This document shows positions 8,459 through 17,168 of a stretch of 18,410 bases of DNA, piece by piece. Positions within the stretch are counted from its first letter, which is position 1. The number at the start of each line of letters is the position of its first letter. The DNA is taken from the NCBI GenBank assembly GCA_937916185.1, contig CALGGD010000097.1, positions 1 through 18,410 of the forward strand, read 5' to 3'. Both the position numbers and the translations under genes were made by a program. The notes beneath the pieces are model-generated. The model searched no databases and had not been told where the DNA came from. It saw only the letters and a list, made by a program, of their open reading frames with translations. This DNA is from an uncultured Oxalobacter sp. (lineage in GTDB: Bacteria; Pseudomonadota; Gammaproteobacteria; Burkholderiales; Burkholderiaceae_D).

Positions 8459-9231
8459 GAACGGTCCGGTGACTCTCTGCTGAAAGCCGGTTTCTCCTGT
8501 CTGCCAACAGAACTGTTTTCTGGATTTTCCTTTAAACCAGCTGTCTGGGACTTTTCTTTCACTGGCATATCAGATACCCCTGCCCATTGCAGGATTTTCT
8601 GGGTCGCCTCTTCCAGGCCAACACGCTTGACGGATGAGAAAAGCTGTACGGTGAACGGGAAAGGCTGCCCTTGTGCATCCACATAGCTGTTGAAGACCGT
8701 CTGGGTCAACCGGAGGGACTTGACTGCCTCATTCCGGCTCAGCTTGTCAGATTTGGTCAACAGACAGTGGATAGGCTTGCCTGTCGCGGCAAACCATTCC
8801 ACCAACTCCGTATCCAGTTTCTGGAATGGATGGCGAGAATCCATCATCATCACCACACCTTTGAGCTGGCGGCGCTGCATCAGATAATCACCCAGCAGCT
8901 TGTTCCAATGGTCTTTGGAAGCATGGGGAACCTGTGCATAGCCATATCCCGGCAAATCCACCAGGAACATCTCAATCTTGGAGACATCTGTTGGATCCTT
9001 GCGATGCTGGGCTGGATGTGCACCGCCAATCGAAAAGAAATTCAGGAACTGGGTCCTGCCAGGCGTCTTGGATGCATAAGCCAGGCTCTTCTGATTGCAC
9101 AGGATATTGATTGCAGAAGATTTACCGGCATTGGAACGCCCGACGAAAGCGATTTCCGGCACATCCAACCGTGGAAGCTCACGGAGATGGTTGACGGTTG
9201 TAAAAAAACGGGCTTGCCAGAGCTTTGACAT
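8455..9231 (-). CDS. engB: Ribosome biogenesis GTP-binding protein EngB (YsxC/YihA)
   Basis: A 258-residue P-loop GTPase of the TRAFAC class needed for late 50S subunit assembly. The nucleotide motifs are in order: G1 GRSNAGKS (31-38), G2 Thr60 in [12 protein letters not shown]3 DLPGYGYA (92-99) and G4 TKSD (159-162). A short insertion rich in polar residues ([17 protein letters not shown]) lies between G2 and G3. The usual family length is near 200 residues; this protein carries about 40 extra, hydrophilic and probably disordered residues at the C-terminus (MPVKEKSQ… to SPDRS). GGAGAA lies six bases before the ATG. It follows lysA by 61 bases and overlaps the downstream membrane kinase-like gene by four. 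Confidence 0.95.
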   Translation of the reverse strand: MSKLWQARFFTTVNHLRELPRLDVPEIAFVGRSNAGKSSAINILCNQKSLAYASKTPGRTQFLNFFSIGGAHPAQHRKDPTDVSKIEMFLVDLPGYGYAQVPHASKDHWNKLLGDYLMQRRQLKGVVMMMDSRHPFQKLDTELVEWFAATGKPIHCLLTKSDKLSRNEAVKSLRLTQTVFNSYVDAQGQPFPFTVQLFSSVKRVGLEEATQKILQWAGVSDMPVKEKSQTAGLKENPENSSVGRQEKPAFSRESPDRS

Positions 9232-9292
9232 GGCTTCTCCGGTATTCGTTCAGTAACGGTTCCTTGCCATCCTATAAATAGGAGTGGTTTCA

Positions 9293-10582
9293 TCAGGGAA
9301 CAAGGGTTTCAAGTGCAAAAATATCCTCTGGTGTCTCACGCCTGCGGATCAAGTGGACTTCCTGCCCATCCACCAGCACTTCCGCTGGGCGTCCACGGGT
9401 ATTGTAATTGGATGCCATCGACATCCCATAAGCCCCGGCACTCATGAATGCCAGCAGGTCACCTTCTTCCACGGCAAGTTCACGGTCCCTTGCCAGCCAG
9501 TCACCCGATTCACAGATAGGGCCGACAATCTCATAAGCCTTTGCCGGTGAACTGCGCCTGATGACCGGCTTGACACCATGATAAGCCTCATAAAGGGACG
9601 GTCGCATCAAATCATTCATCCCGGCATCGACAACCGCAAAATGCCTGCCGGAGTTGGTCTTCAGATACTGCAAACGTCCCAGCAGGATACCGGCATTGCC
9701 AGAAATGGAACGGCCAGGCTCACACATCACTGTTATCTGACGGTCAGGGCAACAGACCTTCTGCCATTCCCCGATTCTGGCAAACACACGGGACAGATAG
9801 TCGGAAACCGCAACCGGCTGCTCATCGGCATAAGTGATGCCGATACCGCCGCCGATATCGATATGGCTCAGTTTGATGCCCTTGTCCGACAACTGGTTGA
9901 CCAGATTGATGACCTTATCCAATGCCTCAAGCAATGGTGCATCATCCAGCAGCTGTGAACCGATATGGCAGTCGATGCCGATGACCTCAACATTTTCCAA
10001 GGTGGCCGCTTCGGCATAGGTTGACAGGACTTCTTCAAAAGGAATCCCGAATTTGTTCTTCTTCAATCCTGTTGAGATATAGGGATGGGTCTTGGCATCC
10101 ACATCAGGATTCACACGGAAAGAAATACGGGCTTTCCTGCCCATTTCACCGGCAACCTGATTGATGCGTTTCAGCTCAGACAGCGACTCGACATTGAAAC
10201 AGAGGATATCGTGTTCCAATGACAGCCTGATTTCCGACATGGTCTTGCCAACACCAGAATAGATGACCTTATGCGGGTCACCGCCAGCGGCAATCACCCG
10301 GGAAAGCTCACCCCCAGAAACAATGTCAAAACCCGCCCCCTGTTTCGCCAGCAGGTTCAGGATGGCGATATTGGAATTCGACTTGACTGAATAACAGGTC
10401 AGGGAACGCAGATTGTCTGTTCGATATTTTTCCGCAGTGCTTACATACTGGCCCAAATGGTCTGTGAAAGCCGCCTTTGAATAAACATACAGCGGTGTGC
10501 CGAACTGTTCTGCAAGGGCATCCAATGCAATATCCTCCACCATCAGGACATTGTCTTTATAGGCGAAATATTTATCTATCAT
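9293..10582 (-). CDS. lysA: Diaminopimelate decarboxylase
   Basis: A 429-residue PLP-dependent fold-type III decarboxylase that makes L-lysine from meso-diaminopimelate, the last step of the DAP pathway. The PLP lysine is Lys67 in CYSVKSNSN. Other motifs are CHIGSQL, the glycine-rich GGGIGITY phosphate site, EPGRSI, the active-site cysteine in GPICESGDWLARD, and the Tyr in SAGAYGMSMASNYNTRGRP. Length and domain order (TIM barrel then beta domain) are normal. The gene ends with two consecutive stops, TGATGA. It follows lptM by 41 bases, the widespread lptM-lysA pairing of Proteobacteria, and a GGGG/AAGG stretch precedes the ATG. Confidence 0.97.
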   Translation of the reverse strand: MIDKYFAYKDNVLMVEDIALDALAEQFGTPLYVYSKAAFTDHLGQYVSTAEKYRTDNLRSLTCYSVKSNSNIAILNLLAKQGAGFDIVSGGELSRVIAAGGDPHKVIYSGVGKTMSEIRLSLEHDILCFNVESLSELKRINQVAGEMGRKARISFRVNPDVDAKTHPYISTGLKKNKFGIPFEEVLSTYAEAATLENVEVIGIDCHIGSQLLDDAPLLEALDKVINLVNQLSDKGIKLSHIDIGGGIGITYADEQPVAVSDYLSRVFARIGEWQKVCCPDRQITVMCEPGRSISGNAGILLGRLQYLKTNSGRHFAVVDAGMNDLMRPSLYEAYHGVKPVIRRSSPAKAYEIVGPICESGDWLARDRELAVEEGDLLAFMSAGAYGMSMASNYNTRGRPAEVLVDGQEVHLIRRRETPEDIFALETLVP

Positions 10583-10623
10583 CCTTCAATCCCCACCATT
10601 GTCTTGACTTTATCTATACAGGA

Positions 10624-10899
10624 TCACTTGGCATTCATGGGCTTATGCCGTGTTGTACTTGGCAGGATGCCCAAAGGTGTTTCTTCTGAAGCATCCTTGG
10701 CGTCTCCAGAAACCTGGCCTTCTTTTGAAGCCTGCTGGTCACTGGAACCATCGTTCTCTGGGAAGACAACCGGATTCACCGCTTGGGGTGGCGTATTCTT
10801 GGGAGGCAGGATCAATGGTCCTTTCTGACCGCAGGCGGTCAGGCTAAACAGGACCGCCAGCAGCAACAGGCCTTTTCTCAGCAATCGAAACAGATTCAT
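10624..10899 (-). CDS. lptM: LPS translocon maturation chaperone / lipoprotein LptM (YifL-like)
   Basis: A 91-residue predicted lipoprotein. A basic N-terminus (MNLFRLLRKG) and a hydrophobic core lead to the lipobox LTAC, with lipidation at Cys23, followed directly by GQKGPLILP, which is the hallmark of LptM/YifL. The remaining chain is polar, rich in Ser, Glu and Pro, and longer than in E. coli. In the family, LptM helps the outer-membrane LptDE translocon mature. I chose ATG at 10899 because GAGGGAT lies about 9 bases upstream and the signal peptide then has normal length; the in-frame ATG at 10941 would add 14 residues before it. It sits 67 bases after mrcA and 41 before lysA, all on the minus strand. 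Confidence 0.85.
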   Translation of the reverse strand: MNLFRLLRKGLLLLAVLFSLTACGQKGPLILPPKNTPPQAVNPVVFPENDGSSDQQASKEGQVSGDAKDASEETPLGILPSTTRHKPMNAK

Positions 10900-10933
10900 C
10901 AAGCTATCCCTCAGGTTCCAAAACGCAATCTCT

Positions 10934-10949
10934 TCTGCCAAACGGCAGA
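10934..10949 (-). terminator. Weak hairpin between mrcA and lptM
   Basis: TCTGCC and GGCAGA form a 6-bp stem with a 4-base loop in the gap after the mrcA stop; on the minus strand a TTTT occurs about 9 bases further on. It could be a weak terminator or attenuator, or no more than chance. Confidence 0.25.
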
Positions 10950-10966
10950 GTCAGCACTATAACATA

Positions 10967-13300
10967 TCAGAAACTGTCGTATTCTGTGGCATGATGGATT
11001 GGATGGCTGATTCCCACATCGGTGACAATCTCCCCAGGCGGATATTCCCGGTAATAGTAATCACCATTGATGAAATCAATCCCTTCAGGCATTGGACGGT
11101 TTTCCGCAGGAAGCCCCTGCAACGCCACATGCATAAAATCAATCCAGACAGGCACTGCCAAAGAGCCGCCGGTTTCATGCCCCATATTCTTGGGCTGGTC
11201 AAAACCAAGCCAGACAACCGCAACCAGATTCTGCTGGTAACCGGCAAACCAGACATCATGGGAATCATTGGTCGTACCGGTCTTGCCCGCCAGGTCAGTC
11301 CGTCCCAGTGCCCTGCCTGCACGGGCTGCAGTACCGCTTTGGACAACACCTTTCATCAGGCTGTCCATGATGAATGCATTGCGTGCATCAATGACACGGT
11401 TGATTTCCTGGCCAGGCTGTTCAGGATTTGCCCGTGACAGCACATTGCCCTTGAAATCGGTAATCGATGAAATCAGATAAGGCCTGACCCTGAAACCACC
11501 ATTGGCAAAGATTGCATAGGCAGACGCCATCTGCAACGGTGTGACTGTTGCAGCCCCCAATGCCAAAGACAAATCTGCTGGCACCTTGTCATAATCAAAA
11601 CCGAACTTGACCGCATGATCCTGACCATAAGCTGGACTTATATGATTCAGGATCTGAACAGAGACCATATTCTTGGATTTCATCAATCCACGGCGCATGG
11701 TTATCGGCCCATCATAAACATTGTCGTAATTCTTCGGTGTCCAGCTCTGTCCATTGCCACCGGTGAAAGCCATCTGCGCATCGTTGATGATACTGGTCGG
11801 GGCAAAGCCTTTCTCCAAAGCCGCTGAATAGATGAACGGCTTGAATGAGGAGCCAGGCTGACGCCATGCCTGGGTCGCATGGTTGAACTGCCTGTTGGCG
11901 AAATCAAACCCGCCAACCAACGCACGGATTGCACCATCTCCAGGATCAAGGGCAACCAGCGCAGCCTCAATCTGTGGCAACTGGGTGACCGCCCATTCAC
12001 CATTGGTGGCACCGATACGGATAATAGACCCCCGCCTGATCTGTTTTTCCCCGCCCTTACCCAGACAGGAAGCCGCAAACTTCAGTCCATCGCCAGTGAC
12101 TGTGGCGACAGTCCCTTCCGCCAGCATCACCTTGACCTGTGAGGGGGATGCCTCCATCACCACACCACTGGTGAAGCCCTCCGTACTTGGATGTTTTTCC
12201 AAAGCCTCTTTCACACGGTCTGACAGACCGCTGTCTCCTGATGGCAGGCTGACATGCCCTTCCGGCCCACGGTAACCATGACGACGGTCATAATCAACGG
12301 CTCCCCTTCGGACAGCACGGTAAGCCGCTTCCTGTGCCTTGCCTGAAACCGTCGTATAGACATTCATCCCACTGGTATAGGTGGCTTCCCCATACTGCTG
12401 GAAGACCATCAGACGAACCATTTCCGCCACATACCGCCCATGAACCTCCGGTTCCTCCCTGGCTGTCTTGATATGGAGCTCTTCCTTGACGGCATTCTGG
12501 TAATCCTGCTGTGAGATATATCCCAGCTGCTGCATCCGGAGCAGGATATATTCCTGACGCTGCTTGGCACGGGGATAATTTGAAATCGGATTGTTGGCGG
12601 ATGGCGCCTTGGGCAATCCAGCCAGCATCGCAGCCTCTGCCAATGAGATATCCTGGAGGTCTTTGCCGAAATAAGTCTGTGCCGCTGTCGCAAAACCGAA
12701 GGCACGATGCCCCAGATAAATCTGGTTCATATAGACCTCAAGAATCTTATCCTTGCTCAACGCCTTCTCAATCTTGAATGCCAGCACCGCCTCATACAGT
12801 TTCCGCTTGAGCGTCTGTTCGCTGGAGAGGAAAAAATTCTTGGCAACCTGCTGCGTGATGGTGGAAGCACCCTGACGGCTGCGTCCCAGCAGATTGTTCA
12901 CAGCAGCACGGAGAATACCGAGGTAATCAATACCGCTATGCTGGTAGAACCGGTCATCCTCAATGGCAAGCACCGCTTTCTTGAGCCGGTCCGGTATTTT
13001 CTCAATCGGCACAAACCTGCGGCGTTCATCACCAAACTCCCCGATCAGCACATTATCCGATGTATAGACACGCAACGGCATCTTCGGGCGGTAGTCTGTC
13101 AGACGGTCCATGGATGGCAGCTGCGGATAAATCACCGCAACCGTCAAGCCCACAAGCAGGATGCCCAGCAAAGCACCACCAAAAAACAGCGAAATCATCC
13201 AGAACCAGAAGCCACGGCGTTTACCGTTTTTCTGGGAAGGATCCCCTTGCTGATCCTGTCCTTCATCAGGAGGGAGAGGGTCTCTGTTTCGAGAAAACAT
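10967..13300 (-). CDS. mrcA: Penicillin-binding protein 1A, bifunctional peptidoglycan glycosyltransferase/transpeptidase
   Basis: A 777-residue class A penicillin-binding protein, anchored in the inner membrane and acting in the periplasm to polymerise and cross-link murein. The cytoplasmic start is polar and basic (1-30) and one membrane segment follows (31-58). The GT51 domain shows AIEDDRFYQHSGID with catalytic Glu114, then RQGASTITQQVAKNFFL and KILEVYMNQIYLG. An OB-like insert lies near residues 300-440. The transpeptidase has the nucleophile Ser484 in QPGSSFKPF, the SKN motif at 542-544 and KTGTT from 673. Length is typical for Burkholderiales PBP1A. It reads divergently from aroKB, as in many Beta- and Gammaproteobacteria. 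Downstream lptM, lysA and engB run in the same direction. Confidence 0.97.
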   Translation of the reverse strand: MFSRNRDPLPPDEGQDQQGDPSQKNGKRRGFWFWMISLFFGGALLGILLVGLTVAVIYPQLPSMDRLTDYRPKMPLRVYTSDNVLIGEFGDERRRFVPIEKIPDRLKKAVLAIEDDRFYQHSGIDYLGILRAAVNNLLGRSRQGASTITQQVAKNFFLSSEQTLKRKLYEAVLAFKIEKALSKDKILEVYMNQIYLGHRAFGFATAAQTYFGKDLQDISLAEAAMLAGLPKAPSANNPISNYPRAKQRQEYILLRMQQLGYISQQDYQNAVKEELHIKTAREEPEVHGRYVAEMVRLMVFQQYGEATYTSGMNVYTTVSGKAQEAAYRAVRRGAVDYDRRHGYRGPEGHVSLPSGDSGLSDRVKEALEKHPSTEGFTSGVVMEASPSQVKVMLAEGTVATVTGDGLKFAASCLGKGGEKQIRRGSIIRIGATNGEWAVTQLPQIEAALVALDPGDGAIRALVGGFDFANRQFNHATQAWRQPGSSFKPFIYSAALEKGFAPTSIINDAQMAFTGGNGQSWTPKNYDNVYDGPITMRRGLMKSKNMVSVQILNHISPAYGQDHAVKFGFDYDKVPADLSLALGAATVTPLQMASAYAIFANGGFRVRPYLISSITDFKGNVLSRANPEQPGQEINRVIDARNAFIMDSLMKGVVQSGTAARAGRALGRTDLAGKTGTTNDSHDVWFAGYQQNLVAVVWLGFDQPKNMGHETGGSLAVPVWIDFMHVALQGLPAENRPMPEGIDFINGDYYYREYPPGEIVTDVGISHPIHHATEYDSF

Positions 13301-13429
13301 GCTGTCCAGCCTAAGAAAAGAATATTTTTCTGCATTATCCTTGAATCCAGCAGGCTTAGCACTGCCATCTCACAAATTTTTACGTTTCTCTATGAACATC
13401 CGGCTTTTACCCATAAAGTTTGTGCCAAA

Positions 13430-13458
13430 TTGGAAACTCTCACGTTCTCTGCTATAGT
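13430..13458 (+). promoter_or_regulatory. Sigma-70-type promoter for aroKB
   Basis: TTGGAA (13430-13435) and TATAGT (13453-13458) are separated by exactly 17 bases, matching the consensus at 4 of 6 and 5 of 6 positions. The predicted start near 13465 leaves a leader of about 25 bases before the aroK ATG at 13490. That leader has no clear Shine-Dalgarno sequence. Confidence 0.6.
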
Positions 13459-13489
13459 CCGCTGTATTTGAAAAAGACATTTACTCCTT

Positions 13490-15166
13490 ATGCAACAGAA
13501 CATTTTTCTTGTTGGGCTGATGGGCTCTGGCAAAACAACCGTCGGGAGACTGCTTGCAAAACGCCTAGGACTGAAATTTGTGGATTCCGACCAGGAAATC
13601 GAGAGCCGGACCGGTGCAACCATCTCATGGATTTTCGAAATCGAGGGGGAAGACAGTTTCCGTCAAAGGGAAATAGAAACCATTGACGAGTTGACCAAAC
13701 GGCAAGGCATCCTGCTGGCAACAGGCGGTGGTGCGGTCGTCCGTCCTGAAAACCGTGAAGTCCTGAAAAAACGCGGCATTGTCATCTATTTGAGAGCCAG
13801 TATCAGCAATATCCTGAAAAGGACACAGCACGACAGGAACCGTCCCCTGCTCCAGACAGAAGACAGACGGGCAAAACTTGAGGAACTTTCGCGCCAGCGT
13901 GAGCCTTTTTACCAGGAAGTCGCTGACATCATTGTCGATACAGGCCGCCCCAATGTCCATGCCATGGTCCAGTCCATTGCCAACCAGATCAAGGGATTCC
14001 AGAAAAAAAACGCGGCAGGCCATCAGAAAAAGAAACCCGCCCAGCAGAAAAAAGGCAGGAACAATATGCAGGAACAGAAAAAACAGCATCTCAAGGTCGA
14101 ATTGGGCGAACGAAGCTATCCCATTGAAATCGGGACAGGCCTGCTGAAAGATTCCTCCCTGCTTGCCAGGGCAGTGAAAGGCAAACGCATCGCCATCATC
14201 ACCAATGATGTTGTGGCGCCCCTGTATCTGGAAAGGCTGACCGGTTCCCTGAAAGCAGCAGGCAAGGACGTCATTTCGCTGGTTCTTCCCGATGGCGAGA
14301 AGGAAAAGAACTGGGAAAGCCTGATGAAAATCTTCGACTTCCTGATGACAAACAAATGTGACCGGAAAACCACCCTGGCGGCATTGGGCGGCGGTGTCAT
14401 CGGCGATATCACCGGTTATGCGGCAGCCAGTTTCATGCGTGGCGTCCCCTTTGTCCAGGTGCCAACCACCCTGCTGTCAGAAGTGGATTCCTCTGTCGGT
14501 GGCAAGACCGGCATCAACCACCCGCTTGGCAAGAACATGATCGGGGCTTTCTACCAGCCTGTCGCTGTCATTGCCGACACCAGCACCTTGAACTCCCTGC
14601 CGGATACAGAATTGTCTGCCGGCATGGCGGAAGTCATCAAATATGGCTGCATCGTCGATACCGCTTTCTTCACATGGCTGGAGAAAAACACCGACAAACT
14701 GCTGGAACGAGACCCTGCCGCTTTGGCATACGCCATCAAACGCTCCTGCGAAATCAAGGCAGATGTCGTCCGTCAGGATGAAAAAGAAAGCACGGGACTT
14801 CGCGCCATCCTCAATTTTGGCCATACCTTCGCCCATGCCATTGAAGCCGGCATGGGTTATGGCGCATGGCTGCATGGTGAAGCGGTCGGCTGTGGCATGG
14901 TCATGGCGGCAGACCTTTCCCGCCGGATGGGCTGGCTGGATCAGGAATCTGTTGACCGCATCCGGACACTGGTCAGGAAAGCACGGTTGCCTGATACCGC
15001 GCCAGATATGGCATCAGAACGCTGGATTGACCTGATGCGTGTGGACAAAAAGAATGTCGGCGGTGAAATCCAGTTTGTCCTGTTGAAAAAGCTGGGGGAA
15101 ACCGTCATCACCAAAGTCCCCCAGAACCTGCTTCTGGAAACCCTGGAAGCCCATCGGAACACCTGA
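13490..15166 (+). CDS. aroKB: Bifunctional shikimate kinase / 3-dehydroquinate synthase (AroK-AroB fusion)
   Basis: One 558-residue frame joins two shikimate-pathway enzymes. Residues 1-172 are shikimate kinase: Walker [10 protein letters not shown] (9-17), the shikimate-binding [15 protein letters not shown] and the lid region [11 protein letters not shown]. Residues 173-195 form a Lys/Gln-rich, probably disordered linker. Residues 196-558 are the NAD- and metal-dependent 3-dehydroquinate synthase: [31 protein letters not shown] (Lys339), and likely zinc ligands Glu381, His445 (GHTFAHA) and His462 (HGEA). Most Proteobacteria encode the two as adjacent separate genes. An internal ATG at 14066 (Met193) has AGGA five bases upstream, so a free AroB may also be made. 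The linker contains an A8 run (14003-14010). No stop or frameshift is seen in the frame given. Confidence 0.95.
   Translation: MQQNIFLVGLMGSGKTTVGRLLAKRLGLKFVDSDQEIESRTGATISWIFEIEGEDSFRQREIETIDELTKRQGILLATGGGAVVRPENREVLKKRGIVIYLRASISNILKRTQHDRNRPLLQTEDRRAKLEELSRQREPFYQEVADIIVDTGRPNVHAMVQSIANQIKGFQKKNAAGHQKKKPAQQKKGRNNMQEQKKQHLKVELGERSYPIEIGTGLLKDSSLLARAVKGKRIAIITNDVVAPLYLERLTGSLKAAGKDVISLVLPDGEKEKNWESLMKIFDFLMTNKCDRKTTLAALGGGVIGDITGYAAASFMRGVPFVQVPTTLLSEVDSSVGGKTGINHPLGKNMIGAFYQPVAVIADTSTLNSLPDTELSAGMAEVIKYGCIVDTAFFTWLEKNTDKLLERDPAALAYAIKRSCEIKADVVRQDEKESTGLRAILNFGHTFAHAIEAGMGYGAWLHGEAVGCGMVMAADLSRRMGWLDQESVDRIRTLVRKARLPDTAPDMASERWIDLMRVDKKNVGGEIQFVLLKKLGETVITKVPQNLLLETLEAHRNT
14057..14068 (+). 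promoter_or_regulatory. Internal ribosome binding site and start codon for the AroB part
   Basis: AGGA (14057-14060) lies five bases before an in-frame ATG (14066-14068) at the linker/AroB border. The following residues [20 protein letters not shown] look like a natural AroB N-terminus. The spacing is better than that of the annotated aroK start, so independent initiation is plausible. Confidence 0.5.
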
Positions 15167-15175
15167 CGCAGAAAG

Positions 15176-15196
15176 GAAACCGGTACCGGGATTCCC
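15176..15196. terminator. Palindromic hairpin between convergent aroKB and xseA
   Basis: CCGGTACCGG (15180-15189) is a perfect 10-bp palindrome flanked by GGAA/TTCC arms that could extend it imperfectly. It fills the 31-base gap between the convergent stop codons. There is no T tract, so termination is only suggested by position. Confidence 0.35.
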
Positions 15197-15197
15197 T

Positions 15198-16511
15198 TCA
15201 GGACAATGTTGGCTGAACAGCGTCAACCACAATGTCTGCACTACCACCGGCAAGCCTGACTGAAACCGGTCTTTTAACTGGAATCTCAGCAGGAGAACGG
15301 ATAATCCGTCCCTGTTCATCCTGCATGATGGCATAGCCACGGTCCAATATCCGCTGGGGATTCAGCAACTCCAATTGAGCTGACAAAGAGGCAGCTTTCT
15401 GCTGCTGTTCAGACAGCGCATTGCGTACCGCAGAAACCAAACGTCCTGCCCAGTGTTCCAGCTGATAGCCCATCGTCCGGGTATCAGGCTGTTGTGATGA
15501 CAGCCGTACCGCCAGTGCCTTCAACCGCAACCGCTCCCGCTGGATATATGCGGCAGGACTGACCAGCCGCCGGGACAGCATATCGGTATGCAGCATCGCC
15601 TGCTGCAGCCGCCGGTCCATCTGCCGTTTCAGCTGTCCAGCAGCAACCGCCAGGACATCCATCCAGTCATCCCGGCTTCTCGAGACCAATTCAGCCGCCC
15701 CTGTGGGTGTCGGTGCCCGGACATCCGCAGCAAAATCCGCAATCGTGAAATCGGTTTCATGCCCGACTCCCGAGATGACCGGAATCTGACAGGCGGCAAT
15801 CGCCCGCGCAACCGGTTCCTCATTGAAACTCCACAGGTCTTCCAGGCTGCCGCCTCCCCGGCAGACAATCAGAGCATCACATTCCGCCCGCTCTGACGCT
15901 GTTGTGATTGCCTCAGCAATCTTCCCCGCAGCATCAGTCCCCTGCACTGGCGCAGGATACAGGATGACCCGGACATGCGGCGCTCTTCTCGCCAGCGTTG
16001 TCATCACATCACGCAAAGCAGCCGCCTGGGGGCTGGTGACCAGCCCCACCGTTTCCACAAAGACAGGGATACGGCGCTTACGTTCAGGATCAAACAGACC
16101 TTCCGCTTCAAGACGCGCCTTCATGCGAAGGAATGCTTCATACCGGTTTCCAGCGCCTGCATGACGGATTGATTCCACATTCAGCTGGAACTCTCCCCTT
16201 GCCATATACAGAGAAAGCGTTGCCCTGACTTCAATATGGTCACCCAGTTTCGGTGTGAACGCCGCCAGACGGGCACGTCCACGGAACATCACCGCCCGAA
16301 TCTGCGAATCATCATCCTTGAGCGTGAAATACCAATGCCCTGATGCGGCACGGGTGAAACTGGAAACCTCCCCGGAAATCCAAAGCAGGGGAAAGGAGGT
16401 TTCAACCAGCTGGGAAAGCGCCTGATTCAGCTCTGAAACCGTCAACACCTCCCTGTTGCCGGCCGCAGCTGGCAAATTCAGGGGTATTGGGGAAGCGGAA
16501 GAATCGTCCAC
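15198..16511 (-). CDS. xseA: Exodeoxyribonuclease VII large subunit
   Basis: A 437-residue catalytic subunit of ExoVII, which together with XseB degrades single-stranded DNA to oligonucleotides in the cytoplasm. The N-terminal OB domain is seen in [15 protein letters not shown] and [19 protein letters not shown] (about 22-120). The catalytic domain has [44 protein letters not shown] and [20 protein letters not shown] long coiled, Gln/Leu-rich region follows (about 290-390) and a short C-terminal segment with LDRGYAI closes it. The start is GTG at 16511, since an in-frame TAA lies 24 bases upstream; it has no good ribosome binding site, and internal GTG/TTG codons near residues 22-23 are alternatives. 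It sits 21 bases after the DUF2889 gene in the same frame. XseB is not in the window. Confidence 0.95.
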   Translation of the reverse strand: MDDSSASPIPLNLPAAAGNREVLTVSELNQALSQLVETSFPLLWISGEVSSFTRAASGHWYFTLKDDDSQIRAVMFRGRARLAAFTPKLGDHIEVRATLSLYMARGEFQLNVESIRHAGAGNRYEAFLRMKARLEAEGLFDPERKRRIPVFVETVGLVTSPQAAALRDVMTTLARRAPHVRVILYPAPVQGTDAAGKIAEAITTASERAECDALIVCRGGGSLEDLWSFNEEPVARAIAACQIPVISGVGHETDFTIADFAADVRAPTPTGAAELVSRSRDDWMDVLAVAAGQLKRQMDRRLQQAMLHTDMLSRRLVSPAAYIQRERLRLKALAVRLSSQQPDTRTMGYQLEHWAGRLVSAVRNALSEQQQKAASLSAQLELLNPQRILDRGYAIMQDEQGRIIRSPAEIPVKRPVSVRLAGGSADIVVDAVQPTLS

Positions 16512-16532
16512 AGGCGGTGATGGGTAAAAGGA

Positions 16533-17099
16533 TTATTTCTTGACGGTTCCATACCACTGTGGATAAAACTTCAGGACAGCAGGCCCCTTGGAATCCATGC
16601 AATGGCACAAATCCAGATTGAATGGACGTTCATCCTCTTTCTGGAATGCCGCCTTGATACGCGCCTCTTCCTCACCGAAAACAAACACCTGCATCGCCAC
16701 AGAAGGAATCGCTTCCGCAATCTCATTCATATGGGTACACCCATCCATCGCACCGAACCGTTCATGGATACCGTGACGGAAATGATGCAGGATGTTCAAG
16801 CCAACCAGCTTGGAATAACGGGAATGGATACGTTCACAGAAACCTTCAAAAGGCACTTCATCAAACGCAATATGGGAATCAATCACTGTACCCTGTGGAT
16901 TGACCGTCAGACGCATCCACATATCATGGAGAGGCCGTTTGGCAGGCACAACCACAGAAGCCAGCAACAGTTCATGGGTCTTCACATCCGTAAAACGGGC
17001 ATCAATATCCCAGAAACCATCCTCCCGGAGAAAGAACTGGACCTTGATTGTACGGGTATGTTTCAAGACCCGGGGTGTCGTGGCTAGTGGCAGTGGCAT
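16533..17099 (-). CDS. DUF2889 domain-containing protein
   Basis: A 188-residue soluble protein. The pattern of an N-terminal RTIKVQFFLREDGFWDID, then FTDVKTH, PLHDMWMRLTV and GCTHMNEI fits the DUF2889 family as I remember it; its function is unknown. An extended -10 element (TGATATAAT, 17169-17177) lies upstream, and its predicted transcription start near 17162 would fall after the first in-frame ATG at 17165. This favours the ATG at 17099, where the product also begins just before the conserved region, although the ribosome binding site there is poor. Its TAA at 16533 is in the same frame as the xseA GTG 21 bases further, so the two are almost certainly one transcript. Divergent from recA by 222 bases. 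Confidence 0.75.
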   Translation of the reverse strand: MPLPLATTPRVLKHTRTIKVQFFLREDGFWDIDARFTDVKTHELLLASVVVPAKRPLHDMWMRLTVNPQGTVIDSHIAFDEVPFEGFCERIHSRYSKLVGLNILHHFRHGIHERFGAMDGCTHMNEIAEAIPSVAMQVFVFGEEEARIKAAFQKEDERPFNLDLCHCMDSKGPAVLKFYPQWYGTVKK

Positions 17100-17168
17100 A
17101 GTGGCATGTACCCGAAAATACAGACTTCCAGCAGCACTGAATGCTGCCTGCACAAAGATTTCCATGTC

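Noticed and set aside
8072..8686. A 204-codon plus-strand open frame opposite the kinase-like gene and engB
   Set aside because: It is antisense to two supported genes and rich in His/Gln without motif, typical of a shadow.
10900..10941. ATG at 10941 as start of LptM
   Set aside because: It would place 14 extra, partly acidic residues before the signal peptide and lacks the ribosome binding site seen before 10899.
12707..13471. A 254-codon plus-strand open frame opposite the mrcA 5' part
   Set aside because: It overlaps the GT51 domain of PBP1A in antisense and crosses the mrcA start region; no domain seen.
17100..17165. ATG at 17165 as start of the DUF2889 gene
   Set aside because: It lies only three bases after the perfect extended -10 element, so it would be upstream of or at the predicted transcript start; the ATG at 17099 fits the family start.
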